DNA from: Fidelibacterota bacterium
GTDB lineage: Bacteria; Marinisomatota; SORT01
Length of the DNA stretch: 10,097 nucleotides
Assembly: GCA_022563775.1 (NCBI GenBank)
Contig: JADFMS010000048.1
Coordinates: forward strand, 1 to 10,097
Reading direction: 5' to 3'
In this document: positions 6,973-10,097 of the stretch, piece by piece
Layout: each line of letters starts with the position of its first letter
How positions within the stretch are numbered: position 1 is the first letter of the stretch
Notes under the pieces: model-generated
The model's input: only the letters and a program-made list of their open reading frames with translations
Databases searched by the model: none
What the model was told of the DNA's origin: nothing
Program-made: the position numbers and the translations under genes

Positions 6973-7854
6973 ATGAAGTTGTTATTGTGTATAGCCGGAG
7001 GCGAAACGTCTCGTGATACCATAGTGGCGGGTGGGAAAATTGCCGCCGCGTTCAATACAGATCTGTCTGTATTGTATGTGGGCGAAAAACATGCAACACA
7101 TATGACAAGCGCCGTGAATTTGAGCAGGATGAAGCTGTCGGAATGGAAGATAGAACTCCCGGGTGTAAAGGTTTTAGAATATGCGGAAATGGTCTTGCAC
7201 GATTTGAATTTGCTTGAGGTTGATGATACGGGAGAGATCGTCGAAGTGCATTCTCTGAAACCCGATATAAACGGGGCATATGAGCTTCATGCAATGGGTA
7301 AGCATGGACAGAATATCCGGTTGCGGTTAAGAGAAGGGGAGATCATAGACGAAGTCATCAAGGAAGTTGACGTCGGTGGGTATGATGTCACAATCATCGG
7401 AGCGAGCAAAGAGCGTAGATTGGTTCAAAGGTTGATTCAATTCGTAGAATGCTCACTTTTTATTACGAAGAACATCCAAGATATTGATTATCGGTTTTTG
7501 TTTGCCGTTGATGAAACAGAAATGTCGAGAAAAGCGCTTTTACTCGGGGCTCGAACAGCCCATTTTCTTAAGGCGGAAGCAACCCTGCTGACCGTAGTTT
7601 CCAATGATTCCGACATCAAATCCGGCGAGGAAAATTTAAGCAAGGCTGAATCAATTTTACAGAGAGCAGGTGTCAAATACGATAAAAAAGTTATGGTAGG
7701 CGATCCAACTGAAATCATTATCGAAGAAGCGGGAGAGGATCATATAGTCGTGATGGGTTCGAGTAAAAGCTCGCAGCTGAGCAAATTTTTTAAGGCTACG
7801 AAAGCCGTGAAAGTTGTTCAAGACGGTAATTGCCCAGTGTTGATAGCTAAATGA
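6973..7854 (+). CDS. Tandem universal stress protein (UspA-like), transporter-linked
   Basis: 293 residues, cytoplasmic, no signal peptide. The ATG at 6973 has AGGAG at 6962-6966, six bases away. Two Usp-type alpha/beta units are visible. Unit 1 (about 1-166) begins KLLLCIAGGETSRDT and ends GGYDVTIIGASKERR...CSLFITK. Unit 2 (about 172-293) begins YRFLFAVDETEMSRKALL and ends DHIVVMGSSKSS...NCPVLIAK. Unit 1 carries an extra segment of about 45-50 residues (about 68-118). The ATP-binding loop of classic Usp domains (G-x2-G-x9-G-S/T) is not intact in either unit: unit 1 reads GASKERRLVQRL and unit 2 reads MGSSKSSQLSKF. Nucleotide binding is therefore doubtful. It lies 21 bases after the second permease in the same operon. 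Family knowledge: Usp domains are often fused to or encoded with transporters, where they act as cytosolic regulators. A role in gating the two permeases is inference. Confidence 0.88.
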   Translation: MKLLLCIAGGETSRDTIVAGGKIAAAFNTDLSVLYVGEKHATHMTSAVNLSRMKLSEWKIELPGVKVLEYAEMVLHDLNLLEVDDTGEIVEVHSLKPDINGAYELHAMGKHGQNIRLRLREGEIIDEVIKEVDVGGYDVTIIGASKERRLVQRLIQFVECSLFITKNIQDIDYRFLFAVDETEMSRKALLLGARTAHFLKAEATLLTVVSNDSDIKSGEENLSKAESILQRAGVKYDKKVMVGDPTEIIIEEAGEDHIVVMGSSKSSQLSKFFKATKAVKVVQDGNCPVLIAK

Positions 7855-7900
7855 TTTTTACCGGTTTATATTATTTTAGGTTAGGAAATAGCAGAACGTC

Positions 7901-7950
7901 AAAGTGCGTTACTTTCTCATCGGATTACGGCCGGTTCACTCCGTAGTTTT
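7901..7950. other. Convergent gene end with weak hairpins
   Basis: Between the Usp stop (7854) and the exporter stop (7936) no strong terminator is seen. AAAGT/ACTTT (7901-7905/7911-7915) forms a weak 5-bp stem. TACGG/CCGTA (7926-7930/7941-7945) forms another, followed on the plus strand by GTTTT. The second overlaps the 3' end of the exporter gene and might serve the plus-strand operon. Neither is convincing as an intrinsic terminator. Confidence 0.25.
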
Positions 7951-8895
7951 CGGGATATCATGATCAGCCAGCTCTTTCTTTCCGTTCCGAAATTTGGTGA
8001 TTAATATCACGGAAAAAATGATGAAAGTCGCGGCGATCAATATCCGCTCGTCCACAATTTCATCCGCAAAAAACCAGCCGAGCAGCACCGCGATCACGGG
8101 GTTAACGTAAGCATAGGTGGAAACATGCGCAGGTGATGCGTGCCGGAGAATATATACGTACGAACCGAATCCGATTATCGAACCGAAAAATATCAGGTAG
8201 CCGAGAGATAGCGATGATTTGACCGATACCAGGCTTAAATTCAGGTCTGAAAATTCACCGTTCAAAGCGCTGAACAGCAGAAGAAATATTCCTCCCGAGA
8301 TCATTTGCATCGAAGCTGAGATCATGGGGGATTTTGGGTGATGCGCCGTTTTGGAATAGACCGAACCGGCTGCCCACATGAACGCGGCAAAAAGCAGAAG
8401 GAACGCGCCGAACGGATCCACACTGGTCCCACCCGAAATGTTCTGAGGGTCGACCAGAATTATGAGACCGACAAATCCGATTACGATACCTGAGACGATT
8501 CCAAAATTGGGACGCTCGGTTTTATTCCACAACCAATTCAACAGCACCATCCATAGCGATACCGTGGCAACCATCAAAGCAGCGAGACCCGATGGAACAG
8601 TGTGCTCCGCCATGACAACGCTGCCGTTTGCCAGAGCGAGCAAGAGTAACCCGACAAACGATTCGATCTTCCATTCTTTTAAAGTCGGTTTGGCTCTTCC
8701 GCGTATTCTCAGATAAATATAAACCAAAATTCCGGATATAAGGAACCGGCTGCCTGCCATCAGGAATGTAGGAATCGATTCAATCGCAAACCGTATCGCT
8801 AAATAGGTGGATCCCCAGACCAAATAAACTGATGCGAAAGCCATGATAAGTTTGGCTCCCGGCAAGTTTAGCGTTCTTTTAACGGCTGCTACCAT
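7936..8895 (-). CDS. EamA/DMT-family exporter, YedA-like
   Basis: 319 residues with about ten hydrophobic segments in two EamA repeats (about 15-148 and 160-301). Strong family marks: VYLVWGSTYLAIRFAIES near the start, the MAGSRFLISG segment, ANGSVVMAEHTVPSGLAAL (89-107), FMWAAGSVYSK (172-182), and FGSIIGFGSYVYILRHASPA followed by YAYVNPVIAVLLGWFFADE (261-279). The pattern matches the E. coli YedA subgroup closely. Family knowledge: EamA proteins of the drug/metabolite transporter superfamily export amino acids or related metabolites across the inner membrane. The start ATG (8893-8895) follows directly after the regulator's stop TAA (8896-8898), with no gap and only a weak GATGAG upstream, so translation is probably coupled. 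The tail is charged and short. The link to an Lrp regulator suggests an amino acid or related compound as substrate; that is inference. Confidence 0.93.
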   Translation of the reverse strand: MVAAVKRTLNLPGAKLIMAFASVYLVWGSTYLAIRFAIESIPTFLMAGSRFLISGILVYIYLRIRGRAKPTLKEWKIESFVGLLLLALANGSVVMAEHTVPSGLAALMVATVSLWMVLLNWLWNKTERPNFGIVSGIVIGFVGLIILVDPQNISGGTSVDPFGAFLLLFAAFMWAAGSVYSKTAHHPKSPMISASMQMISGGIFLLLFSALNGEFSDLNLSLVSVKSSLSLGYLIFFGSIIGFGSYVYILRHASPAHVSTYAYVNPVIAVLLGWFFADEIVDERILIAATFIIFSVILITKFRNGKKELADHDIPKTTE

Positions 8896-9357
8896 TTACT
8901 CATCTACAAATTTTATAGGTAATTTCGTTGATTCTTTGATCGTCGAAAGTACAATTGTAGTTCGGGTGGATTGAAGAGAATTAATTGCAGCAAAATCTTT
9001 CGTGAGAAGTCTCTCTAAATGATCGGTATCCTTTGTTCTTACTTTTACAAGAAGACAATCCTCACCGGCGACATAGTGGACTTCCAAAACTTCAGGGATT
9101 TTAGATAATTGTTCACCCATATGCCATGTTCCTTTCCCCTCAATTTCTCTTACAAAGATGAATGCAACTAAACCGTAATGCAGCGACTTTGGATTCAGTT
9201 TCACCTCATATCCCGATATGATCTCTTTGGCTTCTAATTTGCGAATCCGTTCAAGGACTGCTGAAGGCGCCATGTCAAGACTTCGGGAAATTTCTGCGTT
9301 CGAGATACGCGCGTTTTCTTGTAACAGGTCTAAAATCTTTAAGTCTATGTTATCCAT
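8896..9357 (-). CDS. Lrp/AsnC-family transcriptional regulator
   Basis: About 153 residues from the ATG at 9355-9357, the usual Lrp length. An in-frame ATG at 9373-9375 would add MGYQRI, but it has no Shine-Dalgarno and lies only about 10 bases from the candidate -10 box (9385-9390). The shorter start has AGAGA just upstream and gives the classic opening MDNIDLKILDLLQENAR. The N-terminal winged helix-turn-helix (about residues 4-55) reads ISNAEISRSLDMAPSAVLER; the second helix recognises DNA. The C-terminal RAM/AsnC domain (about 62-145) contains EVLEVHYVAGEDCLLVKV and INSLQSTRTTIVLS, the usual effector-binding and oligomer surface. Family knowledge: these proteins form dimers to octamers, bind amino acids, and often control their own gene and an adjacent transporter. 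The directly following exporter gene makes it the likely target. Confidence 0.95.
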   Translation of the reverse strand: MDNIDLKILDLLQENARISNAEISRSLDMAPSAVLERIRKLEAKEIISGYEVKLNPKSLHYGLVAFIFVREIEGKGTWHMGEQLSKIPEVLEVHYVAGEDCLLVKVRTKDTDHLERLLTKDFAAINSLQSTRTTIVLSTIKESTKLPIKFVDE

Positions 9358-9380
9358 TATTCTCTGATATCCCATTATTC

Positions 9381-9419
9381 ACGAATTATATACTGAATAT
9401 ACGTATAAAAAACGAATTA
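9381..9419 (-). promoter_or_regulatory. Candidate promoter and phased direct repeats of the Lrp-type gene
   Basis: A perfect TATAAT is present on the minus strand at 9385-9390; no good -35 box is seen (T-rich sequence at about 9405-9410). A start near 9378 gives about 20 bases of leader for the ATG at 9357. The octamer ACGAATTA (plus strand) occurs at 9381-9388 and 9412-9419, exactly 31 bases apart, about three helical turns, and flanks the -10/-35 interval. This would suit operator sites for a wrapping regulator such as an Lrp-family protein. Function is inferred. Confidence 0.35.
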
Positions 9420-9436
9420 GTTCCATATAAAGATTC

Positions 9437-9453
9437 AGATAAGAGAATTATCT
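9437..9453. promoter_or_regulatory. AT-rich inverted repeat upstream of the Lrp-type gene
   Basis: AGATAA (9437-9442) and TTATCT (9448-9453) form a perfect 6-bp inverted repeat around GAGAA. Length and AT-richness resemble Lrp/AsnC operators in general, and it lies about 80 bases before the regulator's start. It could also be a chance palindrome in AT-rich DNA. Confidence 0.3.
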
Positions 9454-9485
9454 ATAAAAGTATATTTACAAAATGACAGTATTGT

Positions 9486-9511
9486 GCTGGTTAGGGATTG
9501 CCCTGACCAGC
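9486..9511. repeat. Strong 11-bp stem-loop
   Basis: GCTGGTTAGGG (9486-9496) pairs with CCCTGACCAGC (9501-9511) around the loop ATTG, with one T-G mismatch/wobble. No T-run follows on either strand, so it is not a standard intrinsic terminator. The left arm GCTGGTT could pair instead with AACCAGC at 9531-9537 (7 bp, perfect). It is part of the structured block between the two exporter genes. Confidence 0.6.
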
Positions 9512-9553
9512 CGAAATATTCCTCTCTATCAACCAGCCTGACATTGATCTGAT

Positions 9554-9575
9554 CTGACCTGTCCGTCAGCTGACG
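9554..9575. repeat. Overlapping palindromes
   Basis: CGTCAGCTGACG (9564-9575) is a perfect 12-base palindrome. It overlaps a second stem, CTGAC (9554-9558) / GTCAG (9565-9569). GTCAG can therefore pair with either neighbour. The function is unknown; such nested palindromes are common in dispersed intergenic repeats. Confidence 0.55.
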
Positions 9576-9604
9576 AACGAGCCTTCCCGTTTGATGTAAG
9601 GTGG

Positions 9605-9656
9605 GGGTGTAATTGTTCGGAGTATTAAAATTGAGAAGAGATTAACAATTACACCC
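9605..9656. repeat. Perfect 13-bp inverted repeat
   Basis: GGGTGTAATTGTT (9605-9617) and AACAATTACACCC (9644-9656) are exact inverse complements separated by 26 AT-rich bases. It lies within the 393-base gap (9358-9750) that holds no gene. That gap contains, from right to left: two small hairpins, this repeat, the palindromes at 9554-9575, the stem-loop at 9486-9511, and the regulatory region of the Lrp-type gene. No transposase or convincing target-site duplication is present. Confidence 0.6.
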
Positions 9657-9659
9657 TTC

Positions 9660-9689
9660 GTCACTTCATGACACCTCCCTCAAGGGAGG
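9660..9689. repeat. Two adjacent small hairpins
   Basis: GTCA/TGAC (9660-9663/9669-9672, loop CTTCA) is followed directly by CCTCCC/GGGAGG (9674-9679/9684-9689, loop TCAA). The second is GC-rich and stable. The block lies 60-90 bases downstream of the minus-strand exporter gene and could help end its transcription, although no T-tract follows it on the minus strand. The style matches a modular intergenic repeat. Confidence 0.45.
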
Positions 9690-9750
9690 GGAGTGTGAGT
9701 TTAATGTATTCCCTTTGTTGGAAAATACTTCTGTTTATCGATTTGAAACT

Positions 9751-10097
9751 TTACAGCGCCTGATTCTTCCTATAGTTCACAACCTCGCTGAGGACAACAC
9801 CTCCAAGGACAAAAACGGATCCGATCAACTGCAATCGACTTAGAGATTCTGAAAGGAGCGCCGCTCCGAGAAAAACAGCTATGACGGGAGATATGAAAGC
9901 CACCAATGATACGGTGATCACTTGCGTATGCTGAAGCATCCAATAGTAGATTCCAAACGCAACGGCTGAGCCGAAAATTGATAGATATAATAGCGCGCTC
10001 ACAGAAGTAAGATCCCAAACAACAGGATGAGATGAAGAAAAGTAGAAATGGATCAGCAGTGTTGAGAATCCGCCGATCAACATACTCGTCCCGTTCA
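9751..10097 (-). CDS. EamA/DMT-family transporter, C-terminal part (cut by window edge)
   Basis: The frame is open to the right edge; the Met codon at 10081-10083 is internal, since NGTS is encoded before it. Only about the last 115 residues are visible, covering much of the second EamA repeat. Marks: MLIGGF at the start of a helix, then SIFGSAVAFGIYYWMLQHTQ, FISPVIAVFLGAALLSES (the conserved P-V-I-A-V-x-L-G core) and LIGSVFVLGGVVLSEV, with a short basic tail (NYRKNQAL). This is the standard end of DMT exporters. It differs clearly from the YedA-like exporter (YAYVNPVIAVLLG), so it is a different subgroup member. It is transcribed in the same direction as the Lrp-type gene, but 393 bases upstream and separated from it by the palindrome-rich block. 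Confidence 0.88.
   Translation of the reverse strand, partial: NGTSMLIGGFSTLLIHFYFSSSHPVVWDLTSVSALLYLSIFGSAVAFGIYYWMLQHTQVITVSLVAFISPVIAVFLGAALLSESLSRLQLIGSVFVLGGVVLSEVVNYRKNQAL

Noticed and set aside
7926..7950. Strong intrinsic terminator for the Usp operon
   Set aside because: The stem is only 5 bp with a 10-base loop and a T-run of four, and it overlaps the neighbouring gene, so only a weak hairpin is reported.
9541..9560. Short tandem repeat TGATC-TGATC-TGACC as a CRISPR-like or regulatory array
   Set aside because: Only two exact 5-base units plus one variant, with no spacer structure. Chance is sufficient.
9605..9656. Complete insertion element or MITE bounded by the 13-bp inverted repeat
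   Set aside because: Only 52 bases in total, no target-site duplication seen at the flanks, and no transposase nearby. Kept as an inverted repeat of unknown role.
9751..10083. A complete 110-residue small transporter of the single-EamA (SMR-like) kind
   Set aside because: The frame continues past the Met to the window edge with sensible coding sequence, and the visible part matches the second repeat of a two-repeat DMT protein.

Overview
This looks like a chromosomal segment of a Gram-negative bacterium, with GC content in the low 40s percent by eye. The evidence is a lipobox-bearing secreted protein, a second exported peptidase, polytopic inner-membrane transporters, and clear Shine-Dalgarno sequences (GGAGG or AGGAG) ahead of several genes. 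The Shine-Dalgarno use argues against typical Bacteroidetes. The mix of genes would fit an environmental, uncultured-type lineage, but the phylum cannot be fixed from this window. No phage, plasmid, CRISPR, rRNA or tRNA is seen.

Layout. (1) Positions 1-614, plus strand: the 3' part of an HD-GYP cyclic-di-GMP phosphodiesterase-type protein, ending at a bidirectional terminator hairpin. (2) Positions 3515 down to 664, minus strand: a two-gene operon of M16-family peptidase-like proteins. The upstream gene carries the zinc/catalytic HxxEH motif. The downstream gene is a lipoprotein that has lost HxxEH but keeps the R/Y substrate-binding element, so the two probably form one heterodimeric envelope protease. 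(3) Positions 3516-3764: a divergent promoter region with a plausible sigma70-type promoter on each strand. (4) Positions 3765-7854, plus strand: a tight three-gene operon of two different SLC13/DASS-type permeases (the first with two RCK_C/TrkA_C-like cytosolic domains, the second with strongly altered SNT motifs) and a tandem universal stress protein. (5) Positions 9357 down to 7936, minus strand: an Lrp/AsnC regulator whose stop codon directly abuts the start of a YedA-like EamA/DMT exporter. (6) Positions 9358-9750: a 393-base gap without a gene. It holds the regulator's promoter/operator region and a chain of palindromes that looks like a dispersed intergenic repeat. (7) Positions 10097 down to 9751, minus strand: the C-terminal half of a second EamA exporter, cut by the window edge.

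How the genes work together. Three units stand out: a bipartite envelope peptidase, an anion/dicarboxylate-type transport module with its own putative nucleotide/ligand-sensing subunits, and an Lrp-controlled amino-acid or metabolite exporter. Most genes are ordinary family members. The points most worth a second look are the dual-permease plus Usp cassette, the complementary motif losses in the M16 pair, the phased repeats at the Lrp promoter, and the palindrome-rich gap at 9486-9698.
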